A stretch of 25,183 bases of DNA from JAJTHJ01 sp046316025 (GTDB lineage Bacteria > Pseudomonadota > Gammaproteobacteria > Burkholderiales > Burkholderiaceae_F). Positions 8,311 through 15,907 of this stretch are shown here, piece by piece. How positions within the stretch are numbered: the first letter of the stretch is position 1; every line of letters begins with the position of its first letter. The stretch is from assembly GCA_046316025.1 (NCBI GenBank), contig JBKCXU010000087.1, forward strand, positions 1 through 25,183, read 5' to 3'. The translations under genes were made by a program, and so were the position numbers. The notes under the pieces are model-generated. The model had not been told where the DNA came from. It searched no databases and worked only from the letters and a program-made list of their open reading frames with translations.

Positions 8311-8331
8311 GCGCCCGGCGACGGCGGGCGG
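8311..8331. terminator. Hairpin in the convergent gap oxidoreductase / lolA
   Basis: CGCCCG (8312-8317) and CGGGCG (8325-8330) form a 6-bp stem in the 28-bp gap between two converging genes. The position suits a bidirectional terminator, but there is no T-tract on either strand. Confidence 0.3.
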
Positions 8332-8337
8332 TGCGCG

Positions 8338-9006
8338 CTACTCCTGCAACACGTCCGCGCCTGCGGGCGCGACGAATCGGAACGTATCGGCGGCAAGCGG
8401 CGGATTGCGCTCGACCTTGCCGAACACCAGTATCGAGGTCTGGCCGAAGCTGTCGGTCAGCGCCATCGCTGCCGGCAAGCTGTCGCGGAAGCCGATTTCC
8501 ACGCGGTCGAAGACGGTGTCCTTGGCGCGCGGGCGGGCGACGATCCATTGCAGGCCGTCGCGGCTGCCGCCATCTTCCACCACGAAGTCGCGCTCGAAGT
8601 CGTTGGAGCCGAACAGGATCGACGCGGGTGAGGCGGGCAGTGCGCCGGTGAGTTTCCTGACGGTGACCTGGTTCAAGTCCTTGTCGTAGATAAACAGGCG
8701 ATCGCCGTCGGCCACCAGCGTTTGCTGGTAGGGCTTGCCGTAGACCCAGCGAAACTTGCCGGGGCGCTGGAAGGCGAACGTGCCGCTCGACTCCTGCGGC
8801 TTGCTGCCGGCGCGCGCGGTCACGCGCTGGGTGAAGTCGCCGCGGGCGGATTGGGTTTGGGTGAGGAAGCTGCGGAGCTGGTCGACGGCGGCGGCGTGGG
8901 CAACCGTGGGCAAACCCAGCGCGGCAACCAAGATGAGCTTGCTGCGCCACGACGCAGCCGACTCCTCCCCCTTCAAGGGGAGGGAGAAAAAACGAAACCC
9001 GCTCAC
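8338..9006 (-). CDS. lolA: Outer membrane lipoprotein carrier protein LolA
   Basis: LolA is the periplasmic chaperone that takes lipoproteins from the LolCDE exporter to LolB at the outer membrane. The mature part, from about residue 39 (AAVDQLRSFLTQTQSARGDF), has the LolA landmarks GTFAFQRPGKFRW, YGKPYQQTLVADGDRLFIYD and the late PLAADTFRF, with a normal length of about 184 residues. No ATG lies in a sensible place. The best start is a GTG at 9006 that overlaps the ftsK stop as GTGA and sits 4 nt after GGAGG. This gives a 222-aa precursor with a 38-residue leader (hydrophobic stretch ILVAALGLPTVAHA, cleavage after AHA). Residues 8-16 (SLPLKGEES) are encoded by a small palindrome typical of dispersed repeats. 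It is co-transcribed with and translationally coupled to ftsK. Confidence 0.93.
   Translation of the reverse strand: MSGFRFFSLPLKGEESAASWRSKLILVAALGLPTVAHAAAVDQLRSFLTQTQSARGDFTQRVTARAGSKPQESSGTFAFQRPGKFRWVYGKPYQQTLVADGDRLFIYDKDLNQVTVRKLTGALPASPASILFGSNDFERDFVVEDGGSRDGLQWIVARPRAKDTVFDRVEIGFRDSLPAAMALTDSFGQTSILVFGKVERNPPLAADTFRFVAPAGADVLQE
8962..8986. repeat. Short palindromic repeat within the LolA signal-peptide region
   Basis: CTCCTCCCCCTTCAAGGGG plus AGGGAG is a G/C-rich palindrome that is read in frame as LPLKGEE at the N-terminus of LolA. It resembles the other dispersed C-rich repeats in this window in composition but not in exact sequence. Confidence 0.45.
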
Positions 9007-11342
9007 TGCCCCTCCCGCTGCGGCACCAGTATCTCGCGGTTGCCGTTGTTGGTCATCGCCGACACCAGCCCCGCCTTTTCCATGTCTTCCAGCAACCGCG
9101 CCGCGCGGTTGTAGCCGATGCGCAGGTGCCGCTGCACGAGCGAAATCGACGCACGACGGTTCTTGACCACCACTTCCACCGCTTGGTCGTACAAAGGATC
9201 GGCCTCGCCGGTGCCGGTCGCGCCACCCTCGCCGTTGGCGGCCAGTTCCGCGGCATCGGGCGCGTCGAGCACGCCGTCCACGTAGCGCGGCCCGCCCTTG
9301 GACTTCAGAAAACTCACCACCCGATGCACTTCGGCATCGGCGACAAAGGCGCCGTGCACGCGCGTGGGCAAGCCGTGGCCGGGCGGCAGATACAGCATGT
9401 CGCCCTGGCCGAGCAGCGTTTCCGCGCCCATCTGGTCGAGAATCGTGCGCGAGTCCACGCGGCTGGAGACCTGAAACGAAATGCGCGCCGGGATGTTGGC
9501 CTTGATGAGGCCCGTGATCACGTCCACGCTCGGCCGCTGCGTGGCGAGGATCAGGTGCATGCCGGCGGCGCGCGCCTTTTGCGCGATGCGCGCGATCTGC
9601 TCTTCGACCTTCTTGCCGGTGACCATCATCAGGTCGGCGAGCTCGTCGATCACCACGACGACGATCGGCAGCGGCTCCAGCGGCTCGGGCGCCTCCGGTG
9701 TCAGCGTGAAGGGGTTGGTCAGTGGCGTGCCCGCGGCCCTGGCCTCGGCGATCTTGGCGTTGTAGCTCGCCAGCGCGCGCACGCCGACCTTGCTCATCAC
9801 CCGGTAGCGGCGATCCATCTCGGCCACGCACCAGGCCAGCGCATGGCCGGCCTCTTTCATGTCGGTCACCACCGGGCACAGCAGATGCGGAATGCCTTCG
9901 TAAACCGACAGCTCCAGCATCTTGGGGTCGATCAGGATCAACCGCAGTTGCGACGGGTCGCCCTTGTAGAGCAGCGACAGGATCATCGCGTTGATGCCGA
10001 CCGACTTGCCCGAGCCGGTCGTGCCCGCCACCATCAGGTGCGGCATGCGCGCCAGATCGACCGTCACCGGGCGGCCGCCAATGTCTTTGCCGAGCGCGAG
10101 CGTGAGAAGCGAATGGCTCTCGTTGTAGACCGCGGAGCCGAGGATTTCCGACAGCCGCACCGTCTGCCGCTTGGGGTTGGGCAGTTCCAGCCCCATCAGG
10201 TTCTTGCCGGGGATGGTCTCGACGACGCGGATCGAGACCAGCGACAACGCCCGCGCCAGGTCTTTTGCCAGATTGACGATCTGCGCGCCCTTCACGCCGA
10301 CGGCGGGCTCGATCTCATAGCGGGTGATCACCGGGCCCGGATAGGCGGCGACCACGGTCGCATCGACGCCAAAGTCCTTGAGCTTCTTCTCGATCAGCCT
10401 TGAGGTGAACTCCAGCGTGTCGGTGGCGATCGTCTCCAGGTTCGCCGCGGCCTCGTCGAGCAGATCGAGCGTGGGCAGCGTGGAATCCGTCAGTTCCGCA
10501 AAGAGCGGCACCTGCCGCTCCTTCTGCTTGCGCGCCGAGGGCTTCACGTGCGGCTCGGCGCGCTCGATATGCACCGGCGGCGCCTCTTCGATCTTGACGA
10601 TCTGCTGCTCCAGCACCGCCTCGCGCTCCTGAGCCACGACGGTGCCGATCGCCCGGTCTTCCTTCTCCTCGCGCGCGCTGCGCAGGCGCGCGACGATGCG
10701 CTCGAAGAAGCCGCCGATTCTCTCCGCCACCGCGAGCCACGAGAAATCGAAGAAGAGGCTGGCACCCACCGCAATTGCCGCCAGCAACACGACCGTCGCC
10801 CCAGTACCGCCGAAGGCCACCGGCAGCCAGCGCGCGACGACTCCGCCGAGCACTCCGCCGGACGCGCCCGGCAGGCTCCCCGCGCCAACGTGCAGGCGGA
10901 ACGCCTCCAGCCCCGTCGCGCCCAGCAGCAGCAGTGCGAAGCCCATCGCCTTCACCCAATCGGGCAAGCCGCGCTCGCGGGACGGCGCATGAAGCCGGCG
11001 GAACCCGTGCACCACCCAGGCCGCGCCGGCAGCGACCCACGCCCAGGCCGACCAGCCGAAGAGCAGCAAAAGCACGTCCGCCACCCAGGCGCCCACGCGC
11101 CCGCCGAGATTGGCGATCGGCGCGCCGGCGCCGGTGCCGGAGAAGCTCGGGTCGGCGCGGCTGTACGTCAGCAGGAAAGTCGCCACGCCGAGCACGACCA
11201 GCGCCCCCAGAAGCCACGCCGCCTCGGCCAACAGCCTTGCGCCGCGGCTGGGCGCAGCCGGCGCCGCCGCGGCCGGCTTGTCGCGGCGGTGCACGGGCGG
11301 AGCGTCGAATTGTTCTTCGGTCGGAGCCGAGGGCAAAGGCAT
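9003..11342 (-). CDS. ftsK: DNA translocase FtsK
   Basis: FtsK couples septum formation to chromosome dimer resolution: the membrane domain sits at the divisome and the motor pumps DNA toward dif. The 779-aa protein (MPLPSAPTEEQFDAPP start, ATG at 11342) has about four N-terminal membrane helices in residues 37-200 and a short charged linker. The RecA-like motor follows, with Walker A GTTGSGKS at 440-447 and Walker B IVVVVIDELAD at about 560-570. A DNA-guiding gamma winged helix occupies the last ~65 residues (DPLYDQAVEVVVKNRRASIS…). The linker is short compared with E. coli FtsK, as in most non-enteric relatives. lolA follows with a 4-bp overlap. The start codon has no Shine-Dalgarno and lies directly behind a TATAAT box. 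Confidence 0.96.
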   Translation of the reverse strand: MPLPSAPTEEQFDAPPVHRRDKPAAAAPAAPSRGARLLAEAAWLLGALVVLGVATFLLTYSRADPSFSGTGAGAPIANLGGRVGAWVADVLLLLFGWSAWAWVAAGAAWVVHGFRRLHAPSRERGLPDWVKAMGFALLLLGATGLEAFRLHVGAGSLPGASGGVLGGVVARWLPVAFGGTGATVVLLAAIAVGASLFFDFSWLAVAERIGGFFERIVARLRSAREEKEDRAIGTVVAQEREAVLEQQIVKIEEAPPVHIERAEPHVKPSARKQKERQVPLFAELTDSTLPTLDLLDEAAANLETIATDTLEFTSRLIEKKLKDFGVDATVVAAYPGPVITRYEIEPAVGVKGAQIVNLAKDLARALSLVSIRVVETIPGKNLMGLELPNPKRQTVRLSEILGSAVYNESHSLLTLALGKDIGGRPVTVDLARMPHLMVAGTTGSGKSVGINAMILSLLYKGDPSQLRLILIDPKMLELSVYEGIPHLLCPVVTDMKEAGHALAWCVAEMDRRYRVMSKVGVRALASYNAKIAEARAAGTPLTNPFTLTPEAPEPLEPLPIVVVVIDELADLMMVTGKKVEEQIARIAQKARAAGMHLILATQRPSVDVITGLIKANIPARISFQVSSRVDSRTILDQMGAETLLGQGDMLYLPPGHGLPTRVHGAFVADAEVHRVVSFLKSKGGPRYVDGVLDAPDAAELAANGEGGATGTGEADPLYDQAVEVVVKNRRASISLVQRHLRIGYNRAARLLEDMEKAGLVSAMTNNGNREILVPQREGQ
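9009..9016 (-). promoter_or_regulatory. Ribosome binding site that fixes the GTG start of lolA
   Basis: On the minus strand GGGAGGGG lies inside the last codons of ftsK, with the GGAGG core 4 nt before the GTG at 9006. It is the only good Shine-Dalgarno near the LolA N-terminus and supports a GTG start coupled to ftsK termination. Confidence 0.6.
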
Positions 11343-11348
11343 CGGACG

Positions 11349-11354
11349 ATTATA
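11349..11354 (-). promoter_or_regulatory. TATAAT -10 box at the ftsK start (possible leaderless mRNA)
   Basis: The minus strand reads TATAATCGTCCGATG: a perfect -10 hexamer whose last T is 6 nt before the ftsK ATG. Transcription from it would begin at about the A of the start codon. No good TTGACA-like -35 is seen at 16-18 bp, only a TTGGCT about 20 bp upstream. Confidence 0.45.
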
Positions 11355-11487
11355 GGAAGCCGGCCTTGTGCGCCAGCCAACGCCACACCGGGCGCAGCCC
11401 GCGACTCTTTCGCGCGCGGAAACTCGACCCCGACTCATCGCCGCCCACGCCGTCCGGTCGCCGTCTGCCCGCGCCGGTCGCACGGCA

Positions 11488-11517
11488 TTGCGCAACGCCT
11501 TCGCCGGGGACCAGAAT
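11488..11517 (+). promoter_or_regulatory. Candidate sigma-70 promoter for the LytS/LytTR operon
   Basis: TTGCGC (11488-11493) and CAGAAT (11512-11517) are separated by 18 bp, each matching four of six consensus positions. The predicted transcript would start about 24 nt before the ATG at 11548. The 205-bp gap between ftsK and this gene holds no other structure I can support. Confidence 0.35.
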
Positions 11518-11547
11518 CGCGCTGTTGCCCGCCTCCAGCGCTGCCCT

Positions 11548-12696
11548 ATGGCCGCCATCGCCGCCGCCGCCACGCCCGAGTCCGCCGCGCCGACCGCCGC
11601 CGACGGAACGCTGCGCGCGGAGTTTGTCCGCGTATTCAATCTGCGCAGCATCGGGCTGGTGCTTGCGCTGTGCATGCTGCTGGCTCTCTCGCGCTGGATG
11701 CTGATGGCCTACGCCGAGCCGGCCGAGAAGTGGCTGCTTGGCGGGTTGAAGTTCCTGCGGCAAAACGCAATCAGCGGCGTGTCGATGCTGTTCGCGGTCG
11801 CCCTCGCCCACGCGGTGGCCGTCAGCCGCGGTTGGAATTGGGGGCGAAGTTTTCGCGTCGGGCTGGCAGCGGCGCTCGCCGCGGCACTGGTCGGTGCGCT
11901 GCTGCGGTTGCTGGTGTTCGGCACACCGCTGGCAACGATTCCGCAGCGCTGGCCGTGGGCGCTCGGTGTCGTGGCGCTGTGGGGCCTGTTTGGCGCGGCG
12001 GCGGTGGCGATGCTGCGCGCCACCTGGGAGCAGCGGCAGGCGCAGCGCGCGCTGGTCGATGCGCGCTGCACGCGCGACACGCTGGAAGCGCAGCATCTGC
12101 AAGCTACGCTGTCCGCGCTGCAAGCGCAAATCGAGCCGCACTTTCTGTTTAACACGCTGGCCAACGTCAAGCGACTGTACGAGACCGCACCGGAGCGCGG
12201 GCGCGACATGCTGGCGAGTCTGATCGACTACCTGCGCGCCGCGCTGCCGACGCTGCGCCAACAAGGCTCGACCGTCGCGCGCGAACTGGAACTGGCGCGC
12301 GCCTACCTGACCATCCTGCAAATGCGGATGGGCGAGCGGCTGGCGTTTGCGATCGACGTGGCGCCGGGCCTGGAGTCGGCCGACGTGCCGCCGCTGGTGC
12401 TGCCGACACTGCTGGAAAACGCCGTCCAGCACGGCCTCGCACCGCTGCCGCAAGGCGGCCGCATCGACGTGATCTTCGCTCGCGAAGCCGATGCACTGCT
12501 GCTCACGGTCGCCGACACCGGCCGCGGCTTTGGCCACGCGGGCAGCGGCGGCAGTGGGGTCGGTCTGGCCAACACGCGGGCGCGCCTGGCCGCACTGTAC
12601 GGGCCGCCAGCGGCGCTGACACTGGCGCCCAACCCGGCGGGTGGCGTGATCGCCACCGTCCGGCTGCCGTTGCGCCTGGCGCAGGCACACGGATGA
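11548..12696 (+). CDS. LytS-type sensor histidine kinase
   Basis: This 382-aa inner-membrane kinase has about four hydrophobic segments in residues 33-155 with no recognisable extracellular sensor domain. A short coiled linker (WEQRQAQRALVDARC) leads to a His_kinase (PF06580) domain with QAQIEPHFLFNTL, phospho-accepting H198. The HATPase part has an N-box LLENAVQHG (E290, N291), G1 DTGRGF at 323-328 and G2 GSGVGLANTRARL at 336-347. All catalytic boxes look intact. The ATG at 11548 is preferred over an in-frame GTG at 11368, which would crowd the ftsK promoter and add a non-conserved basic stretch. Its stop overlaps the next gene as ATGA. Family members sense membrane potential, cell-wall state or small metabolites such as pyruvate; the signal here cannot be told. 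The operon lies between ftsK and trxB. Confidence 0.9.
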   Translation: MAAIAAAATPESAAPTAADGTLRAEFVRVFNLRSIGLVLALCMLLALSRWMLMAYAEPAEKWLLGGLKFLRQNAISGVSMLFAVALAHAVAVSRGWNWGRSFRVGLAAALAAALVGALLRLLVFGTPLATIPQRWPWALGVVALWGLFGAAAVAMLRATWEQRQAQRALVDARCTRDTLEAQHLQATLSALQAQIEPHFLFNTLANVKRLYETAPERGRDMLASLIDYLRAALPTLRQQGSTVARELELARAYLTILQMRMGERLAFAIDVAPGLESADVPPLVLPTLLENAVQHGLAPLPQGGRIDVIFAREADALLLTVADTGRGFGHAGSGGSGVGLANTRARLAALYGPPAALTLAPNPAGGVIATVRLPLRLAQAHG

Positions 12697-13820
12697 GCGC
12701 CGCCACACAACCCCTGGCGCCCAGCGCGGCCGCCCGCGGCGGTTGGGTCTGGGCCGCCCTGCGCAGCACGCGACGCGCGGAGGTCCTGTGGGCCTTTGCC
12801 ATCGCGGCGGCGATCAGCGCCGTCAATGCGCTGTGGTTGATCGAAATCCTGTCCAAGCCGGATATGCAGTTCAAGCCCGCGCTGGTGGTCGATGTGCTGC
12901 TACCGCTCGCCTGCGTGCCGTTCGTGCTGGCGGGCTGGGTGCTCGCCGACCGCGCCGAGGCGAGCCGCTGGTCCCGAACGGCGCGGCTGGCGCTGGCAAG
13001 CGTAGGGGCGGCGGCAGTCTGCGGACTGCTGCTGCCGCAGGTACTGGACGCACTCGGCCTGCTGGTCCGTACCCTCAAGCTCGACGAGGGCGCGGTCGAG
13101 TTGCCGCTGACGCTGGTGTCGGCCTCGCTTGCGGTTTCCGTCTTCATCGACGTGGCGATCGCCTTCGCAACCTTCGAGTTGCTCGTCGGCCGCGCGGCGG
13201 CGCAGCGCGCGCTGGCCGAATCGCTGACCGAGCAGGCGGCACTGTCGCGCAAGGTCCTGCAGTCGCGCCTGGCGGCGATGCAGGCGCAGGTCGAGCCGCG
13301 CTTCCTGTTCGATACGCTGGTCGGCATCGAGCAGTCGTATGCGCGCGATGCCGCCGCCGCCGCCGCGCAGATGGATCGGCTGATTGCCTACCTGCGGGTC
13401 GCGCTGCCGCGGCTGCGCGAGGCCGGCTCCAGCATCGGCGCAGAGGTCGACCTGGTGCAAAGCTATCTCGCGGTAGTGCAGGCTGCAAATGGCGGTCGAC
13501 CGGCGTTGCGGGTGGTGCTCGATGCCGCGGTCGGCGAACGTGCCTTCCACCCGATGCTGCTGCTGCCGCTGGTGCAGCGCGCGCTGCGCGACGCGGCGAT
13601 CCCGCCGGCCACGATCGATCTCGTCGCGCGTGGCGGAGCCGAGGCAACGACGCTCGTGCTGCGCGTGGCGCGCGGGGACCTGTGCGCCGACGACGACGAG
13701 TTGCAGCGCGTGCGCGGCCGGCTGCTCGCGCTGTACGGCCACGGTGCCCGCCTCGACTGCGACGCCGGCGCGACGGATGCGACAGAATTCGCGCTTCGCA
13801 TCCCGACCCGCCCGACATGA
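12693..13820 (+). CDS. Degenerate LytS-like membrane protein (probable pseudokinase)
   Basis: The 375-aa protein is built like the preceding kinase: about four membrane helices (residues 31-165), the same coiled linker (RAAAQRALAESLTEQ) and a PF06580-like region. There QAQVEPRFLFDTL replaces QAQIEPHFLFNTL, so the phospho-accepting histidine is R203 and the following Asn is D207. The N-box is also lost (LVQRALRDA instead of LLENAVQHG), and no DxGxG or G2 glycine box remains, although the last ~40 residues keep the end-of-domain pattern RGRLLALYG. It should bind neither ATP nor phosphate as a classical kinase. The frame is intact and overlaps both neighbours by ATGA, which argues for a retained role, perhaps a heterodimer partner or scaffold of the active kinase (inference). 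It looks like an old tandem duplication. Confidence 0.85.
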   Translation: MSAATQPLAPSAAARGGWVWAALRSTRRAEVLWAFAIAAAISAVNALWLIEILSKPDMQFKPALVVDVLLPLACVPFVLAGWVLADRAEASRWSRTARLALASVGAAAVCGLLLPQVLDALGLLVRTLKLDEGAVELPLTLVSASLAVSVFIDVAIAFATFELLVGRAAAQRALAESLTEQAALSRKVLQSRLAAMQAQVEPRFLFDTLVGIEQSYARDAAAAAAQMDRLIAYLRVALPRLREAGSSIGAEVDLVQSYLAVVQAANGGRPALRVVLDAAVGERAFHPMLLLPLVQRALRDAAIPPATIDLVARGGAEATTLVLRVARGDLCADDDELQRVRGRLLALYGHGARLDCDAGATDATEFALRIPTRPT

Positions 13821-14569
13821 CCGCGCCCGCCACCGCCGTTGTCGCCGAAGACGAAGCCACGCTGCGCGGCGAGTTGATCGAGCAGCTCGGCCGCCTGTGG
13901 CCAGAGCTTGCCATCGCCGGCGAAGCCGCCGACGGCATCGAGGCGCTGCGGTTGCTCGACGAGTTGCGGCCGGACATCCTGTTTCTGGACATCAACATGC
14001 CGGGCGCCACCGGGCTGGAGGTGGCGCGGCAGGCGAGCGGCAAGAGCCGCGTGGTCTTCGTCACCGCCGACGACCCGCACGCGCACGCCGCATTCGAGGC
14101 AGGCGCCATCGACTACGTGTTGAAGCCCGTCTCCGCCGCGCGCCTGTTTGCGACCGTCGCGCGGCTGAAGGAGCGCCTGACCGCTCCGCCGATGCGGCTG
14201 GAACCGGTGCTCAATGCGCTACCCGCCGCCAGCGCCGCACGCAGCACCCTGCGCTGGATCAACGCCTCGGTGGGCAACAACCTGCGGCTGATCACCGTGG
14301 ACGAGATTCAGTACTTCCAGTCCGACAACAAGTACACGCGCGTCGTGCTGCCCGACGGCGAAGCGTTGATCCGCAAGTCGCTGAAGGAACTGCTCGACGA
14401 GCTCGACCCGCAGCAGTTCTGGCAGGTGCACCGTTCCGCCGTCGTCAACGTGGCCGCGGTCGCCGGCGCCACCCGCGATTTTCGCGGCCGGCTGCAACTG
14501 AAGCTCAAGCAGCGGCCGGAGACGCTGCTGGTGTCGGATACGTTTACGCATCTGTTCCGGCAGATGTGA
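13817..14569 (+). CDS. LytTR-family response regulator
   Basis: The 250-aa protein has a receiver domain (residues 6-120) with acidic pair E11/D12, phospho-accepting D58 in ILFLDINMPG, T83 and K103 in DYVLKPV, all canonical. A LytTR DNA-binding domain occupies about residues 146-250, including IQYFQSDNKYTRV, IRKSLKELLDEL and FWQVHRSAVVN. Members bind direct repeats upstream of target promoters. The start overlaps the stop of the pseudokinase gene as ATGA, so all three proteins should be made together. The gene is followed within 2 bp by an inverted-repeat element. Targets cannot be named; a closely related regulator in enterics (BtsR/YpdB type) controls carboxylate transporters, but nothing nearby proves a similar role. 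Confidence 0.92.
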   Translation: MTAPATAVVAEDEATLRGELIEQLGRLWPELAIAGEAADGIEALRLLDELRPDILFLDINMPGATGLEVARQASGKSRVVFVTADDPHAHAAFEAGAIDYVLKPVSAARLFATVARLKERLTAPPMRLEPVLNALPAASAARSTLRWINASVGNNLRLITVDEIQYFQSDNKYTRVVLPDGEALIRKSLKELLDELDPQQFWQVHRSAVVNVAAVAGATRDFRGRLQLKLKQRPETLLVSDTFTHLFRQM

Positions 14570-14570
14570 G

Positions 14571-14680
14571 GGCGGTGAAGATGACGCGGCCTGCGGCCGC
14601 TGTGAGCGCGCGCGAGCGGAGCTTCATAGCCCGCACAGCGGGCGTTCACAGGCGGCGCAGCCGCCGTCATCTTCACCGCC
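14571..14680. repeat. Palindromic element, copy 1 (110 bp)
   Basis: Perfect 16-bp terminal inverted repeats GGCGGTGAAGATGACG (14571-14586) and its complement (14665-14680) are followed inward by about nine further imperfectly paired positions ending in CTGTGA/TCACAG. An inner stem CCCGC…GCGGG lies near the centre. The whole gap between the LytTR gene and trxB is this element plus 31 bp. A longer second copy is at 23597-23744. It could act as a terminator-like hairpin for the lyt operon. Confidence 0.8.
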
Positions 14681-14711
14681 TAAAATCGCTCCACCCCCAC
14701 CGGAGCACCCC

Positions 14712-15701
14712 ATGTCCACCGCACCCAAACACGCCCGTGTGCTGATCCTCGGCTCCGGCCCGGCCGGCTACACGGCAGCCGTCTACGCCGCGCGCGCGAA
14801 TCTCAAGCCGCTGCTGATCACGGGCCTCGCCCAAGGCGGCCAGTTGATGACCACCACCGACGTCGACAACTGGCCGGCCGACGCCGACGGGGTGCAGGGG
14901 CCGGCGCTGATGGAGCGCTTTCTCAAGCACGCGCAGCGCTTCGACACCGAAGTCGTGTTTGACCACGTCCACACCGTGAAGCTCACCGGCCGCCCCTTCA
15001 CGCTGCACGGCGACTCCGGCACCTATACCTGCGACGCGCTCATCGTTGCCACCGGCGCGTCGGCAAAGTATCTCGGGCTGCCGAGCGAAACCGCCTTCAT
15101 GGGCAAGGGCGTGTCGGGCTGCGCCACCTGCGACGGCTTTTTCTATCGGCGGCAGCAGGTCTGCGTGGTCGGCGGCGGCAACACCGCGGTCGAAGAGGCG
15201 CTGTACCTCGCCAACATCGCCGCGCAGGTGCACGTGATCCACCGCCGCGACAAGTTCCGCGCCGAGCCGATCATGATCGACAAACTGATGACCAAGGTCG
15301 CCGAGGGCAAGATCGTGCTGCACCTGTGGCACGAGTTGGACGAGGTGCTGGGCGACGATAAGGGCGTGACCGGCGTGCGCATCCGCGACAAGAGGAGCGG
15401 TGCAACCACCGAGCTGGCGCTGCAAGGCTGCTTCATCGCCATCGGCCATGCGCCGAACACGGAGATCTTTGCCGGCCAATTGGAGATGGCCAACGGGTAC
15501 ATCGTCACGCGCAGCGGCAACGCCGGCCTGGCGACCATGACCAGCGTGCCCGGCGTCTTCGCCGCCGGCGACGTGCAAGACCACGTATACCGCCAGGCCG
15601 TCACCTCCGCCGGCACCGGCTGCATGGCCGCCCTGGACGCACAGCGCTGGCTGGAAGCGCAGGAGACCACGCCCGCGGCGGCGGAGAAGCTTGCGGCTTG
15701 A
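14712..15701 (+). CDS. trxB: Thioredoxin reductase
   Basis: TrxB is a cytoplasmic FAD/NADPH enzyme that reduces thioredoxin. The 329-aa protein has the FAD-binding GSGPAG at 15-20, the redox-active CATC at 137-140, the NADPH-binding GGGNTA at 154-159, HRRDKFRAE and the late FAD motif AAGDVQDHVYRQAVTSAG. Length is a little over the usual 315-320 because of a short alanine-rich C-terminus (TTPAAAEKLAA). The ATG at 14712 has CGGAG about 6 nt upstream. In many betaproteobacteria trxB follows ftsK directly; here the lyt operon and a palindromic element stand between them. A REP-like cluster separates it from the Smr gene downstream. Confidence 0.96.
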   Translation: MSTAPKHARVLILGSGPAGYTAAVYAARANLKPLLITGLAQGGQLMTTTDVDNWPADADGVQGPALMERFLKHAQRFDTEVVFDHVHTVKLTGRPFTLHGDSGTYTCDALIVATGASAKYLGLPSETAFMGKGVSGCATCDGFFYRRQQVCVVGGGNTAVEEALYLANIAAQVHVIHRRDKFRAEPIMIDKLMTKVAEGKIVLHLWHELDEVLGDDKGVTGVRIRDKRSGATTELALQGCFIAIGHAPNTEIFAGQLEMANGYIVTRSGNAGLATMTSVPGVFAAGDVQDHVYRQAVTSAGTGCMAALDAQRWLEAQETTPAAAEKLAA

Positions 15702-15710
15702 GGCCCTGCT

Positions 15711-15885
15711 CCCCTCGCCCGCATCTGTTTTTCTCCCCTCGCCCGCATCAGCGGGAGAGGGGCCGGGGGTGAGGGTCCGACCATAGGCACTCGGCGCCCT
15801 TCTGCATGTCTGCGAAGAAAAAGCCCCTCTCCCCCCGGGAGAGGGGTTGGGGTGAGGGAAGACCGTAGCCACGGAGTCAGGACGC
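15711..15885. repeat. REP-like cluster between trxB and the Smr gene
   Basis: At least three units lie in tandem. CTCCCCTCGCCCGCATC appears twice (15709-15725 and 15734-15750), the second paired with AGCGGGAGAGGGGCCGG and GGGTGAGGGT. A second hairpin, CCCCTCTCCCCCCGGGAGAGG at about 15825-15845, leads to TTGGGGTGAGGGAAGACCG and the tail AGCCACGGAGTC. The first unit matches the scpB copy, the last matches the copies near 42-86 and 2260-2285. The 206-bp gap contains no other recognisable feature. Confidence 0.8.
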
Positions 15886-15907
15886 AGCAGTTCGCAAGGG
15901 CCGCTCC

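Noticed and set aside
6186..8396. 736-codon minus-strand frame opposite the Fe-S oxidoreductase
   Set aside because: It is the complement of a gene with clear cysteine motifs; the translation lacks any family character.
8962..8995. Palindrome plus A-run as a terminator
   Set aside because: The A-run follows the hairpin on the plus strand, so it would be T-rich before, not after, the hairpin on the coding (minus) strand; no plus-strand T-tract exists.
9006..9879. Long N-terminal extension of the lolA frame into ftsK
   Set aside because: The extension is the shadow of ftsK in another frame. LolA length and the signal peptide end near 9006.
12743..13816. Extension of the response regulator frame back through the pseudokinase gene
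   Set aside because: The receiver domain begins at the ATG at 13817; the upstream part is an arginine-rich off-frame reading of the kinase-like gene.
12693..13820. Reading the second kinase-like gene as a pseudogene
   Set aside because: The frame is intact over 375 codons, keeps membrane helices and linker, and overlaps both neighbours by ATGA; loss is confined to catalytic motifs.
14308..14676. Small ORFs starting MKMTAA.PPVNA, also seen at 23444-23740
   Set aside because: The shared N-terminus comes from the palindromic element present at both places, not from a gene family.
15711..15885. Possible CRISPR array in the repeated C-rich block after trxB
   Set aside because: Units are palindromic, unequal in length and spacing, recur singly elsewhere, and have no spacers or cas genes.
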